The position numbers and the translations under genes were made by a program. A model generated the notes under the pieces. That model was not told the DNA's origin, searched no databases, and worked only from the letters and a program-made list of their open reading frames with translations. DNA of 64,000 nucleotides from contig NZ_RCZG01000012.1 of NCBI RefSeq assembly GCF_006439015.1, positions 62,001 through 126,000 on the forward strand, given 5' to 3'. Numbering within the stretch: the stretch's first letter is position 1; every line of letters begins with the position of its first letter. The DNA comes from Mycolicibacterium hodleri. Lineage in GTDB: Bacteria; Actinomycetota; Actinomycetes; Mycobacteriales; Mycobacteriaceae. Of this stretch, positions 19,714-28,433 are shown one piece after another.

Positions 19714-20174
19714 GTGCCCCGAAGGTCACCCGACTCACCGAATCGGACTGGCGAGTGTTCGCCGTTCTTCGACTTCGTGCGCTGACCGACACCCTCGGCG
19801 ACGGTGACCAGCAGTACCGCCACGAAATCACGTTCACCGCGGCTCAGTGGCGCCGGCGACTGCGCGCGCACGCCCAGTTCGCAGTGCGCATCGACGACCA
19901 CCTCGTCGGCCTCATCGGCGCTCAGCGCCAAAGCAGCGAACAGGTGTACCTGTACTCGCTGTGGCTCGAACCCGGTATGCGCGGTCGCGGATTCGGGCAC
20001 GACCTGGTGACCGCAGCCGTGGAATGGGCCCGTAGTCAACGCGCCCGCATCGTCACCCTGCGCGTCGACGCCGCCAACGCCACCGCCCGTGGGGTCTACG
20101 AACAGCTGGGATTCGGTGTCATCGAAGCCTCGGCCACCGCCAAGGAAATCACGATGTCGCTGAGCGTCGGTTGA
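19710..20174 (+). CDS. GNAT-family N-acetyltransferase
   Basis: The 154-residue single-domain GNAT enzyme transfers an acetyl group from acetyl-CoA to an amine or small molecule of unknown identity. The acetyl-CoA loop is YSLWLEPGMRGRGFGHDLV near residue 90-108 (R/Q-x-x-G-x-G/A type). The C-terminal part has VDAANATARGVYEQLGF, the usual N-x-x-A-x-x-x-Y-x-x-x-G-F. It is divergent from the murL operon and ends 26 bp inside the convergent PH-domain gene. The ATG at 19710 lacks its own ribosome site; see the leader ORF. Confidence 0.88.
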   Translation: MSAPKVTRLTESDWRVFAVLRLRALTDTLGDGDQQYRHEITFTAAQWRRRLRAHAQFAVRIDDHLVGLIGAQRQSSEQVYLYSLWLEPGMRGRGFGHDLVTAAVEWARSQRARIVTLRVDAANATARGVYEQLGFGVIEASATAKEITMSLSVG

Positions 20175-20619
20175 CCTCGGGACGGTACTGCGTCACCAGG
20201 ATGCGCAGGCGGTCCATCGCGTCGACAGCGCGCTCCTTGTCCACAGACTGGATGGCCATCAACGGGATGTACTCGTCGTCGTAGAGGTCCACGCGCGCCC
20301 AACGTGCTCCCGGCGGGAACGATACGTCGACGACGTCCGACCACGGGATGAGTCGATAGGCCAACAGGTTTCGCACGGACAGACCGTCTGGACCGACCCG
20401 AAGCCGAGGCCGGGCGAACAACAGGACGACGCAGCCGAGGATGACGCCGAGCAGACCAATGGCGATCTGATCGGCGGTCCGGAAGATCACCCCGGACGTG
20501 CCGACCTTCAGCAGGAGTCCGACGGCGATGTGAGCGGCGGCGATCAGGACGGCGGCACCGTAGGCGAAGTAGGGCGTCAGGTGGGGCTTGACCTCGAGGT
20601 CACAGTCGTGCGCGGTCAC
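20149..20619 (-). CDS. PH-domain membrane protein (Rv1417-like)
   Basis: The 156 residues hold two transmembrane helices (about 17-37 and 48-68), then a bacterial PH-like domain with RLRVGPDGLSVRNLLAYRLIPWSDVV, typical of the actinobacterial CFP-6/Rv1417 group. The function is unknown; such proteins are membrane-anchored with the PH domain in the cytosol or at the membrane face. Its ATG at 20619 overlaps the ribH stop by 4 bp, the same linkage as Rv1416-Rv1417 in M. tuberculosis as I recall it. It is the last gene of the riboflavin operon. Confidence 0.85.
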   Translation of the reverse strand: MTAHDCDLEVKPHLTPYFAYGAAVLIAAAHIAVGLLLKVGTSGVIFRTADQIAIGLLGVILGCVVLLFARPRLRVGPDGLSVRNLLAYRLIPWSDVVDVSFPPGARWARVDLYDDEYIPLMAIQSVDKERAVDAMDRLRILVTQYRPEVNRRSATS

Positions 20620-21098
20620 GAGTTCTTGCGCAGATCACGTAGCGTCAGCGCAGTCGACAACGCCGCGGACGTGGCTTGTGCGCCCTTGTCCTCTGCCGAG
20701 CCGGGCAGCCCTGCGCGATCGAGAGCCTGTTGCTCGTCATTGGTGGTGAGGACCCCGTTGGCAACCGGAGTGCCCTGGTCGAGAGACACCCGCGTCAGGC
20801 CCTGCGTCACCGCATCACAGACGTAGTCGAAATGTGGTGTCTGCCCTCGGATCACGACCCCGAGCGCCACGACCGCATCGTGGGTCTTGGCCAATTGCTG
20901 TGCTACGACGGGGATCTCAATGGCCCCGAGTACTCGGATCACGTCGGGATCGTCGATGCCCGACGCCGATGCGGTCCTGCGCGCGGCGTCCAAGAGCGCG
21001 TCGCAGATGGTGGTGTGCCACGTGCTCGCCACGATTGCCAGCTTCAGCCCCGAGGCGTCCACGGCCGGCATGTCCGGCACGCCTGCGCCGCCGCTCAC
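20616..21098 (-). CDS. ribH: 6,7-dimethyl-8-ribityllumazine synthase
   Basis: The 160-residue lumazine synthase condenses 5-amino-6-ribitylaminouracil with 3,4-dihydroxybutanone phosphate, the penultimate step of riboflavin synthesis. The N-terminal LKLAIVASTWHTTICDAL binds substrate. GAIEIPVVAQQLA and VIRGQTPHFDYVCDAVTQG carry the catalytic His, and TPVANGVLTTNDEQQALDR closes the fold. Start and stop overlap both neighbours by 4 bp in ribBA-ribH-PH gene order. Confidence 0.97.
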   Translation of the reverse strand: MSGGAGVPDMPAVDASGLKLAIVASTWHTTICDALLDAARRTASASGIDDPDVIRVLGAIEIPVVAQQLAKTHDAVVALGVVIRGQTPHFDYVCDAVTQGLTRVSLDQGTPVANGVLTTNDEQQALDRAGLPGSAEDKGAQATSAALSTALTLRDLRKNS

Positions 21099-22438
21099 GT
21101 GGTCGCACCGCCGGGATCTGTCGCCGTCGGAGGCAGTCGATCACCGAGCAGGTAGACACCCTCGTCGTAGCCGTTCATCGTGACGGCCTCGTCATATTCC
21201 TCGAGCCCGCTGAGGTCGTGGCCCATCCGGTCGCGTTTGGTCATCAGATAGCGGATGTTCTCTGCGTTGGCGCGCACCGGCAGCGGTACCCGCTCGATGA
21301 TGTGCAGCCCGTAGCCGTCCAGACCGACGCGCTTGGCCGGGTTGTTGGTCAGCAGTCGCATGGAACGGATACCGAGGTCAACCAGGATTTGGGCGCCGAT
21401 CCCGTAGTCCCTGGCGTCGGCGGGCAAGCCCAGCTTGAGGTTCGCGTCGACGGTGTCCTCGCCGGCATCCTGTAACTGGTAGGCCTGCAACTTGTGCAGG
21501 AGTCCGATGCCTCGACCCTCGTGCCCCCGCATGTAGAGCACCACGCCACGGCCCTCGCGGGCGATCATGGCCATGGCCGCGTCGAGTTGTGGGCCGCAAT
21601 CGCAGCGTCGGGAACCGAAGACGTCGCCGGTCAGGCACTCGGAGTGCACGCGGACCAGGACGTCGTGCCCGTCGCTGTCGGACCTCTCCCCAGGACCAAC
21701 GATATCTCCGCGGACCAGTGCGACGTGCTCGACGTTGTCGTAGATGCTGGTGTAGCCCACGGCGCGGAACTCACCGTGTCGGGTCGGGATGCGCGCTTCG
21801 GCGATGCGCTCGATGTGCTTCTCGTGCTTGCGCCGCCACTCGATGAGGTCGGCGATGGAGATGAGCGCCAGGTCGTGGTCGTCGGCGAAGACTCGAAGCT
21901 CGTCGGTCTGGGCCATCTCGCCCTCGTCCTTCTGACTGACGATCTCGCAGATGGCGCCGGCAGGCTGAAGGCCAGCGAGCCTGGCCAGGTCGACCGCCGC
22001 CTCGGTGTGCCCGGGGCGGCGAAGAACACCGCCCTCCTTGGCGCGCAGCGGCACGACGTGGCCCGGCCTGGTGAACTCGTCGGCCATGGCGTTCGGGTCC
22101 GCGAGCAGCCGCATCGTGGTGGCACGGTCGGACGCCGAAATGCCGGTGCCCACATCCTTCTTCGCATCGACGGTCACCGTGTAGGCGGTGCCGTGCTTGT
22201 CCTGGTTGACCGCATACATCGGCAGAAGGCCGAGCCGGTCGCACACCTCACCCGAGAGCGGCACGCACAAGTAGCCGGACGTGTAGCGGACCATGAAGGC
22301 GACGAGTTCGGGGGTTGCCTTCTCCGCGGCGAAGATGAGGTCGCCCTCGTTCTCGCGGTCCTCGTCGTCGATGACGACGACCGCCTTGCCCGCCGCGATG
22401 TCGGCTATCGCCCGTTCGACGGAATCCAGCCTCGTCAT
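21095..22438 (-). CDS. ribBA: Bifunctional DHBP synthase / GTP cyclohydrolase II
   Basis: The fusion makes both branches of the riboflavin precursor. I chose the ATG at 22438 (MTRLDSVERAIADIAAGK), giving 447 residues; the longer frame to 22510 lacks family sequence. The N-terminal RibB domain (about 1-205) has VIDDEDRENEGDLIFAAE and the RPGHVVPLRAKEGGVLRR-like substrate region. The C-terminal RibA domain has the zinc cysteines in GDVFGSRRCDCGPQLDA, then YMRGHEGRGIGL and YGIGAQILVDLG. It overlaps ribH by 4 bp. The 132 bp to ribC contain no gene. Confidence 0.97.
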   Translation of the reverse strand: MTRLDSVERAIADIAAGKAVVVIDDEDRENEGDLIFAAEKATPELVAFMVRYTSGYLCVPLSGEVCDRLGLLPMYAVNQDKHGTAYTVTVDAKKDVGTGISASDRATTMRLLADPNAMADEFTRPGHVVPLRAKEGGVLRRPGHTEAAVDLARLAGLQPAGAICEIVSQKDEGEMAQTDELRVFADDHDLALISIADLIEWRRKHEKHIERIAEARIPTRHGEFRAVGYTSIYDNVEHVALVRGDIVGPGERSDSDGHDVLVRVHSECLTGDVFGSRRCDCGPQLDAAMAMIAREGRGVVLYMRGHEGRGIGLLHKLQAYQLQDAGEDTVDANLKLGLPADARDYGIGAQILVDLGIRSMRLLTNNPAKRVGLDGYGLHIIERVPLPVRANAENIRYLMTKRDRMGHDLSGLEEYDEAVTMNGYDEGVYLLGDRLPPTATDPGGATT

Positions 22439-22570
22439 CCCTGCCACCCTTGCCGTCCCGAACGGGACCATCGTGCATCGCACCCTAGAACGTCCTTCAG
22501 TATGAACCAATCGGGCGCGGCTCTTATTGCCCGCTCCCGCTGGACGGTCTGATCAGGGGCGACGTGCCTA

Positions 22571-23167
22571 TCAGGCTTGCTGGGAAAGCAGCCGTTCGAC
22601 GTATTTCGCGATGACGTCGACCTCGAGATTCACGGGCGTGCCCACGGCTGCCCGACCCAACGTCGTCATCTGCAGTGTGGTCGGGATGAGCGACACCTCG
22701 AACCAGTCCGACCCGAGTCCGGACACGGTGAGTGAGATGCCGTCGACGGTGATCGAGCCCTTCTCCACCACGTAGCGGGACACGGTGTCGGGCAGCGAGA
22801 TCCGCACCACTTCCCAGTTCTCCGACGGCGTGCGGGTCAGCACCTGACCGGTGCCGTCGACGTGGCCCTGCACGATGTGCCCGCCCAACCTGCTGTTGAG
22901 GGCCGCGGCTCGTTCGAGATTCACGTGGCTGCCGACGTCCAGGTCCTGAAGGCTCGAGCGATTGAGGGTCTCCGCCATCACGTCCGCGGTGAACGAGCCG
23001 TCCGGAAGCAGATCGACGACGGTGAGACACACGCCGTTGACGGCGATCGAGTCCCCGTGGCCGGCGTCGCTCGTGACCAGGGGGCCGCGGATGGCGAAGC
23101 GAGCAGCGTCGGCGAGGTCTTCCTTGCCGACGACCTCGCCCAACTCTTCGACGATGCCGGTGAACAT
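22571..23167 (-). CDS. ribC: Riboflavin synthase (alpha chain)
   Basis: The enzyme (ribE in other naming) dismutates two lumazines to riboflavin. The ATG at 23167 gives the standard MFTGIVEELGEV start and 198 residues; the longer open frame reads the upstream GNAT gene out of phase. Two internally similar lumazine-binding barrels are visible. The first has AVNGVCLTVVDLLPDGSF and the second TVDGISLTVSGLGSDWFEV. LGGHIVQGHVDGTG links them. It lies 14 bp downstream of a GNAT gene and upstream of ribBA. Confidence 0.97.
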   Translation of the reverse strand: MFTGIVEELGEVVGKEDLADAARFAIRGPLVTSDAGHGDSIAVNGVCLTVVDLLPDGSFTADVMAETLNRSSLQDLDVGSHVNLERAAALNSRLGGHIVQGHVDGTGQVLTRTPSENWEVVRISLPDTVSRYVVEKGSITVDGISLTVSGLGSDWFEVSLIPTTLQMTTLGRAAVGTPVNLEVDVIAKYVERLLSQQA

Positions 23168-23181
23168 GAAGCCAAGGCTAG

Positions 23182-23724
23182 TCAGAGATGCTTCTCGCCG
23201 AAGTACGTGGCCACCGGGTTGTCGTTGAAGTTCTCGACGGGCAGGTAGCCCTCGCTGTCGTAAAGCCCCGTGGCGTGGGGTTGCCGTGGCCCGGAGTCCA
23301 GGCGGGACACTCGGTAGCCGAGCCCCCGTGCGGCGTCCTCCAACGCGTGCAGCAGCCGCCGTGCCACGCCATGTCCGCGGGCCTCGGGGAGGACGTACAT
23401 GCGCTTGATCTCGCAGGCGCCGTCGGGCAGTCGCTTCAGCCCGCCGCAACACACCGCGACCCCACCGCGATAGCCGACGAGGAAGGTCCCGGCGGGCGGA
23501 CCCAGTTCGGCAGGCCCGGCCTTCGGCATGTCGGGCGCGTCGAGATCCAGACCGCCCGAAGCCACGCCACCAAGGTCCCAGTACAGCTCACGCATCTCCG
23601 TGAGCATCGCCGTGACCAGAACGGCAGCGTCGCCGACGTCGGGCGGGACCGTCCGAAAAACCAGCTCGTGCGGGTCGCTTCGCCCTTCACCGCAAACGGA
23701 GGGACCTTCAGCGCTGGACACCAC
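23182..23724 (-). CDS. GNAT-family N-acetyltransferase
   Basis: The single GNAT domain is up to 180 residues. The core has VAVCCGGLKRLPDGACEIKR, then MYVLPEARGHGVARRLLHAL, the acetyl-CoA loop R-G-H-G-V-A. YDSEGYLPVENFNDNP is close to the end. The substrate is unknown. Translation may start at 23724 or at an internal Met (MLTEMRELYW); the first is slightly preferred because the intervening residues read as protein. It is probably transcribed with ribC, 14 bp away, and is divergent from lprG. Confidence 0.82.
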   Translation of the reverse strand: MVSSAEGPSVCGEGRSDPHELVFRTVPPDVGDAAVLVTAMLTEMRELYWDLGGVASGGLDLDAPDMPKAGPAELGPPAGTFLVGYRGGVAVCCGGLKRLPDGACEIKRMYVLPEARGHGVARRLLHALEDAARGLGYRVSRLDSGPRQPHATGLYDSEGYLPVENFNDNPVATYFGEKHL

Positions 23725-23788
23725 GGCTCCACTTCTACCCGGTGCCCGGGGAAAAGGTCCACCCAGCCATACCCATTACGATGCAACC

Positions 23789-24484
23789 ATGCCGACGCGA
23801 CCCCGCATTGCCGTCCTCGTGTCCCTCTTCGCTGCGCTCCTGCTCGTCGCGGGATGTGGCTCCTCGACCAAGTCCGACGCACCGCTGCCCGATGCGGCGT
23901 CGCTGCTCAAGGACTCCGAACAAACGACCAAGAAGCAACAGAGCGTCCACCTCGAGCTGGCGGTCACCGGCAAGATCGCCGAACTTCCCATCGAAACCCT
24001 CAGCGGTGACCTAACTAACGTCCCGGTGGTCGCCGCCCAGGGCAAGGCCAGCATCATCGCCTTCGGCCAGACCTTCAAGGACGTCGACTTCGTCGTCGCG
24101 GACGGGGACCTGTACGGCGCGCTGACGCCGGGCAGCTTCACCAACTTCGGACCCGCTGCCGACATCTACGACGTCTCGAAGATCCTGAACCCCGATGTCG
24201 GCCTGTCCAACGTGCTCGCGAACTTCTCCGATCCGAAGGCCGCGGGACGCGAGACCATCAACGGCGTGAACACCGTGAAGATCACCGGCAACGTCACCCC
24301 CGAGGCCGTCAACGGCCTCGTACAGATCGGCGCCACGGGGCCCGTCCCCGCGACCGCGTGGATCAAGGAGGACGGCGACCACGAGTTGGTGCAGGCCAAG
24401 CTCGATCCGAGCGAGGGCAACAGCGTTCAGATGACGTTGAGCGACTGGGGCAAGAGCGTCACCGTCACCAAGCCCGCCGCGTAA
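23789..24484 (+). CDS. lprG: LprG lipoarabinomannan/triacylglycerol carrier lipoprotein
   Basis: The ATG at 23789 gives 231 residues. The N-terminus is a lipoprotein signal (VLVSLFAALLLVAGC) with the lipidated Cys at about residue 21. The mature protein matches the LppX/LprG fold, a half-barrel with a hydrophobic pocket; VQMTLSDWGKSVTVTKPA is near the end. LprG carries triacylated glycolipids (LAM, PIMs, TAG) across the cell envelope with the P55 pump. The TAA stop overlaps the P55 start (TAATG), the conserved lprG-P55 operon of mycobacteria. Confidence 0.96.
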   Translation: MPTRPRIAVLVSLFAALLLVAGCGSSTKSDAPLPDAASLLKDSEQTTKKQQSVHLELAVTGKIAELPIETLSGDLTNVPVVAAQGKASIIAFGQTFKDVDFVVADGDLYGALTPGSFTNFGPAADIYDVSKILNPDVGLSNVLANFSDPKAAGRETINGVNTVKITGNVTPEAVNGLVQIGATGPVPATAWIKEDGDHELVQAKLDPSEGNSVQMTLSDWGKSVTVTKPAA

Positions 24485-26052
24485 TGGCTCGTGTGACTTC
24501 CAAGGCCCACGGCGCCGCCGAGCCGAAGTCGACCAGCAGGCGGATCGCGATCACCGCAGGCGGGCTGGCCGTTCTTCTCGGCGCGCTCGACACCTATGTC
24601 GTCATCACGATCATCAACGACATCATGCGGGACATCGGGATCTCGCTGAACCAAATTCAGCGCGTCACCCCGATCATCACCATGTACCTGCTCGGATACA
24701 TCGCGGCCATGCCACTGTTGGGTCGCGCGTCGGACCGGTTCGGCCGCAAACTTGTCCTCCAGGTCAGCCTGGCGGGCTTCGCCGCCGGATCCGTCGTCAC
24801 CGCGCTGTCGTCCGAACTGTTCTCGATGGTCATCGGGCGCCTGATCCAGGGCACCGCCAGTGGCGCCCTTCTGCCCGTCACGCTGGCTCTTGCCGCCGAC
24901 CTCTGGGCCGAACGAAATCGGGCCTCCGTGCTCGGCGGCATCGGCGCGGCGCAGGAACTCGGCGCCGTCCTTGGACCGCTCTACGGCGTTGCCGTGGTGT
25001 GGGCGTTGACGTCCTGGCGCGACGTTTTCTGGATCAACGTCCCGCTCGCGGTCATCGCCATGGTGATGATCCACTTCAGCCTGCCCTCGAAGGACAGGGA
25101 CGCGCGGCGGGAGAAGATCGACGTCGTCGGTGGGCTGCTGCTCGCCGTGGCCCTTGGACTCATGGTCTTCGGCATGTACAACCCGTCGCCCGACGGCAAG
25201 CAGGTCTTCCCCAGTTGGGGATTGCCGGTCCTCGGCGCAGCCCTCGTCGCGGCCATCGCGTTCTTCGTCTGGGAGAAGTTCGCCAACACCCGGCTCATCG
25301 ATCCGACCGGGGTGAAGTTTCGGCCGTTCCTCACCGCCCTCGGCGCCTCGCTATGCACCGGTGCGGCGCTGATGGTCACGCTGGTCAACGTCGAACTGTT
25401 CGGCCAGGGCGTGCTCGGCAAGGAGCAGAACGAAACCGTGCTCCTGCTGTTGTGGTTCCTGGGCGCACTTCCGATCGGCGCCCTCCTTGGCGGGTGGATC
25501 GCCACCCGCGTCGGCGACCGCATCGTCGCGTTCGTCGGCATGCTCATCGCGGCGTTCGGGTACTGGTTGGTATCGCACTGGACCGTCGACGTCCTCTCCG
25601 AGCGCCACGACCTCGGCCTTTTTACGCTTCCCAAGTTCGACACCGACCTAGTGCTCGCTGGCGTCGGTCTCGGCCTGGTGATCGGCCCGCTGACCTCGGC
25701 GACGCTCCGCGCGGTCCCCGGCGCCCAGCACGGAATCGCCTCGGCGTCGGTGGTGGTCTCGCGGATGATCGGAATGCTGATCGGGCTGTCCTCGCTCAGC
25801 GCCTGGGGTTTGTACAAGTTCAACCAGTACCTCGCCGAAATGCCGAAACCCACGGGAAGCAATCTCATGGAGATCGGCGCTCAGCTCGCGGCGAACGTCC
25901 GGACGGCGTACACGATGCAGTACGGCCAGATCTTCTTCATCACGATGATCGTGTGTGCCGTGGGTGCGGTCCTCGGGCTACTCATCACCGGCAAGAACGT
26001 TCACGCCGAAGAACCGGACGCCGCGACGGACGTCGTTGGCGCCCAGAACTAG
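24484..26052 (+). CDS. p55: P55-family MFS efflux transporter
   Basis: The ATG at 24484 shares a base with the lprG stop and gives 522 residues. About 14 transmembrane segments are visible from residue 20 on. The MFS motif A loop, GRASDRFGRKLV, follows the second helix. LDTYVVITIINDIM in helix 1 is typical of the 14-helix drug transporters. With LprG it exports triacylglycerides/glycolipids and contributes to resistance to dyes and several drugs. It is convergent with a short ORF, then with the genomic island boundary. In the M. tuberculosis order ribD (ribG) would follow directly. Confidence 0.96.
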   Translation: MARVTSKAHGAAEPKSTSRRIAITAGGLAVLLGALDTYVVITIINDIMRDIGISLNQIQRVTPIITMYLLGYIAAMPLLGRASDRFGRKLVLQVSLAGFAAGSVVTALSSELFSMVIGRLIQGTASGALLPVTLALAADLWAERNRASVLGGIGAAQELGAVLGPLYGVAVVWALTSWRDVFWINVPLAVIAMVMIHFSLPSKDRDARREKIDVVGGLLLAVALGLMVFGMYNPSPDGKQVFPSWGLPVLGAALVAAIAFFVWEKFANTRLIDPTGVKFRPFLTALGASLCTGAALMVTLVNVELFGQGVLGKEQNETVLLLLWFLGALPIGALLGGWIATRVGDRIVAFVGMLIAAFGYWLVSHWTVDVLSERHDLGLFTLPKFDTDLVLAGVGLGLVIGPLTSATLRAVPGAQHGIASASVVVSRMIGMLIGLSSLSAWGLYKFNQYLAEMPKPTGSNLMEIGAQLAANVRTAYTMQYGQIFFITMIVCAVGAVLGLLITGKNVHAEEPDAATDVVGAQN

Positions 26053-26056
26053 CGCT

Positions 26057-26212
26057 TCAGCAGCGTTCGACGCCTGGGTTGATCAGCTTGAGCTCCAAAC
26101 GCTCTTCGACGTTCGGTACGCTCAGCACCGCTCGTAGCGGGCGGCAGACCACGTCCATGAAGGTGCTCTGATCGACGGGGCGAAAGCTGAGCCAATCCTG
26201 CAGTGCAGTCAT
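26057..26212 (-). CDS. Candidate small protein, 51 residues
   Basis: I do not recognise it. The ATG at 26212 is preceded by AAAAGGA 9 bases upstream, and the frame runs 52 codons to a TGA at 26057, only 5 bp from the P55 stop. The product starts MTALQDWLSFRPVDQSTFMD and ends GVERC, with two cysteines. It has protein-like composition rather than an Arg/Pro-rich shadow. It lies just outside the left repeat of the island. Confidence 0.45.
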   Translation of the reverse strand: MTALQDWLSFRPVDQSTFMDVVCRPLRAVLSVPNVEERLELKLINPGVERC

Positions 26213-26422
26213 TGCTCGCCATCCTTTTCATGTTGCAGCCCGTGTGCACGGGCAGCGTGACCGGGGTGGCCGCGACTCTGACCCCAATTTTACGTGGACA
26301 ACTGACGCCGACACGGCCCCCATGAGGCAGCTGAGGTCTCGAATGGATAACGAGTCTCTGAACGGAGCCATTCCGCGGGTGACGCGAGTCACATTGGCCG
26401 CCAAAGGAATTGCACGTCTCAG

Positions 26423-26515
26423 CGATTTCGCCCTCAGTCGAGCTCAGCGCGGCACCAGACTCATCCGAACGTCGGGGCCGAAGCGAACGACCCCGTCGTA
26501 ACGCCACCGCTGCGC
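26423..26515. repeat. Left 93-bp direct repeat of the island (ribD 3' end copy)
   Basis: This stretch matches 40905-40997 with 83 of 93 identical bases and no gaps, at a constant offset of 14482. It covers the last 24 ribD codons including the stop, plus about 21 bp beyond it. On the minus strand it reads AQRWRYDGVVRFGPDVRM, then SLVPR and a stop, against AQRWRYDGVLRFGPDLRM in the intact gene. It marks the left boundary of the inserted segment. Confidence 0.85.
26426..26515 (-). pseudogene. ribD C-terminal fragment
   Basis: Only about the last 23 codons of a second ribD are left, ending in TGA at 26426. Upstream of base 26515 the match stops abruptly. Several of the ten differences from the intact gene are synonymous or conservative. 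The fragment therefore looks like the tail of a homologue from a related strain, not a recent copy of the resident gene. Confidence 0.75.
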
Positions 26516-27402
26516 GACGCAAGGCCCGACCTGCCACGGAAGGCACCCCGCCGAGCGCCACCAGCCGAACCGTTCTGCCCGACTACTAGTACACAACCGT
26601 CGCCTATTGCAGCCCGCGATCCATGCCCTGGGTGGCGAGAACGGCCGACTCAGTCCGGCCGAATACCGGGATCGGTCAATCGGACGACAGCGTGCAACGG
26701 AGCGAAATCACAGGATGCGACAACCTCTATGGCCTCGCCGAAAGAGATTCCGCACACCGCAGCGCAACTTTAGCAACCGTTATCAACTTGGCTGGACTTG
26801 CTGTTTCTGCAACCACCCTTCGCAAGAGCCGCCACTCTGAAGATTCTTCGACGGTTCGTTGCCAAAATCGCATAGTAGGTGCCCCGACAGGTCGCGGCGA
26901 GCCGCCGAGCCGAACCCATACGCGCGGTTCGTTTCAGACAGTTTAAATTTTGTTGAACCTCACCTGCACGTCACGTACTTGCACTGAACGCGCCGAGGGT
27001 AGGCGTCTACCGCTTGCCCACCTAGATCACCGTACACAGCGGATTGGGAAGTGTACCGCCGTAGCTATTTGCTGAATTTGATAGCCCGTGCATATTGATA
27101 GAGGTGACATAGGTCATGCCACAGTGCTCATGACCCAGTTGCGACATTCGCCAAAGTGTGCGACAGTAACGCCAGCACACATGCGAGCTAGAGACGAGTA
27201 AAGCCGAAGTTGGCGAGTGGTTAACGGGGTTGATAGCGGCGGTCCGAAGCCGACGTAGCGGCGGCATGGGCTGGGGGTCGGTTCGCCGTTCTGGACGCGG
27301 TTGTCAACCGATCCCATCCCCGATGGTCTATTTATTCGCTCGGTCGCTGAACTCAACAAGTTTAAAAGTAATTAGTTGCAGCATTCACAGGGGGTTTGCG
27401 CC
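26516..27402. other. Gene-free left arm of the island (887 bp)
   Basis: No convincing gene was found. The frames here are short, Arg/Ser-rich and lack ribosome sites. The base composition is visibly more A/T-rich than the flanks, for example around 26940-26955 and 27330-27375. The stretch presumably carries the promoter of the polysaccharide operon. A 7-bp inverted repeat at 27112-27135 is the only clear symmetry. Confidence 0.6.
27112..27135. promoter_or_regulatory. Inverted repeat, possible operator of the polysaccharide operon
   Basis: GGTCATG and CATGACC are separated by 10 bp and lie 268 bp upstream of the first operon gene. The spacing would suit a dimeric regulator or a small hairpin. 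No promoter motif can be assigned with confidence. Confidence 0.3.
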
Positions 27403-28239
27403 GTGTCGAACATAGTCAGCATCTGGGACGCTAGTTCGCTCGCTACCGAGCGACCGACGGTCACCGTTGTCATTCCGGCGCTCAATGAGGCTCGAAACCT
27501 CCCCCACGTAGCGGCTCGCATGCCCGCGGACGTCGACGAGGTGGTCTTCGTCGACGGGCATTCGGTAGACGACACCGTCGCCGTCGCCCAACGCCTATGG
27601 CCGAACGCCATCCACATCCGACAGACGCGCAGGGGCAAGGGAAACGCCCTCGCATGCGGATTCGAGGTTGCTTCAGGCGACATAGTCGTGATGATCGATG
27701 CCGATGGGAGCACTGACCCGCACGAAATACCAGGCTTCGTAGGTGCACTGATCGCTGGTGCTGACTTCGCCAAGGGTTCGCGATTCATTCAGGGGGGAGG
27801 AAGCGCCGACATCACCACCCTGAGGCGCTTTGGCAACAAGGGCCTGAACGGGTTGGTGAATCTCGTGTTCTCGACGAAGTACACCGACCTCTGCTACGGC
27901 TACAACGCGTTCTGGCGAAGGTGTCTCGACGTAATGGATCTTCCGGATACCGCCATCTCAAGCGCGCAGTGGGGCGACGGGTTTGAAATCGAAACGTTGA
28001 TCAACGTACGGGTGGCGGCGAGGGGGCTCCAGATATCCGAGGTCGCCAGTTACGAGGAGAGCCGCATCCACGGAGTCAGCAATTTAAACGCATTCCGAGA
28101 CGGCATCCGGGTACTGCACACTATCTGGCGCGAATTTAGCAAGGGACGCGCGGCACGGCGGCAAACAGGTAAGCACCATAGTTCGTTGGGTGAATTCTCG
28201 CCAACAACGGCCAACCCCGACATCTCGAAGTCTGCGTAG
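27403..28239 (+). CDS. Family-2 glycosyltransferase (DPM/DPG synthase-like)
   Basis: The GTG at 27403 follows AGGGGG by 8 bases and gives 278 residues. The GT-A fold is clear: VTVVIPALNEARNLPHVA near residue 20, VVFVDGHSVDDTVAVAQ, RRGKGNALACGFEVASGDIV, and the metal-binding IDADGSTDP near 105. The CYGYNAFWRR segment is like that of polyprenyl-phosphate sugar synthases and cytosolic GT2 enzymes. No transmembrane helices follow. It probably transfers a sugar to a lipid carrier or growing glycan on the inner face of the membrane. It is the first gene of the ten-gene island operon. Confidence 0.88.
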   Translation: MSNIVSIWDASSLATERPTVTVVIPALNEARNLPHVAARMPADVDEVVFVDGHSVDDTVAVAQRLWPNAIHIRQTRRGKGNALACGFEVASGDIVVMIDADGSTDPHEIPGFVGALIAGADFAKGSRFIQGGGSADITTLRRFGNKGLNGLVNLVFSTKYTDLCYGYNAFWRRCLDVMDLPDTAISSAQWGDGFEIETLINVRVAARGLQISEVASYEESRIHGVSNLNAFRDGIRVLHTIWREFSKGRAARRQTGKHHSSLGEFSPTTANPDISKSA

Positions 28240-28256
28240 TGGAAGTGGGTGCTCGG

Positions 28257-28433
28257 ATGAGTACGGGCGTGAAAGAAACCCATGGCCTTGACACGACGCC
28301 AGCGGCTGTCGCAGCGGAACTGAGGCAAGACGTCGGCCCGGGTAGGAACTCACGCGGCGTTGAGGTTCACACCCACTGGAGGTCGCCGGGCGGCCCAGTA
28401 GGGGCCCACGGCGCAGAGCCATTCGATGTCTGA
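28257..28433 (+). CDS. Doubtful small ORF between two glycosyltransferase genes
   Basis: This 58-codon frame from the ATG at 28257 fills the only sizeable gap in the operon. It ends in a TGA inside the start region of the next gene (ATG 28426), which would allow coupling. Its product, starting MSTGVKETHGLDTT, resembles nothing I know, and the ribosome site is weak. It may be just an intergenic spacer. Confidence 0.22.
   Translation: MSTGVKETHGLDTTPAAVAAELRQDVGPGRNSRGVEVHTHWRSPGGPVGAHGAEPFDV

Noticed and set aside
22439..22570. Possible FMN riboswitch between ribC and ribBA
   Set aside because: The 132 bp show no FMN-aptamer-like conserved segments and are too short for the element plus an expression platform.
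26623..26946. 107-residue plus-strand frame in the island's left arm
   Set aside because: No ribosome site, composition unlike protein, no recognisable motif.
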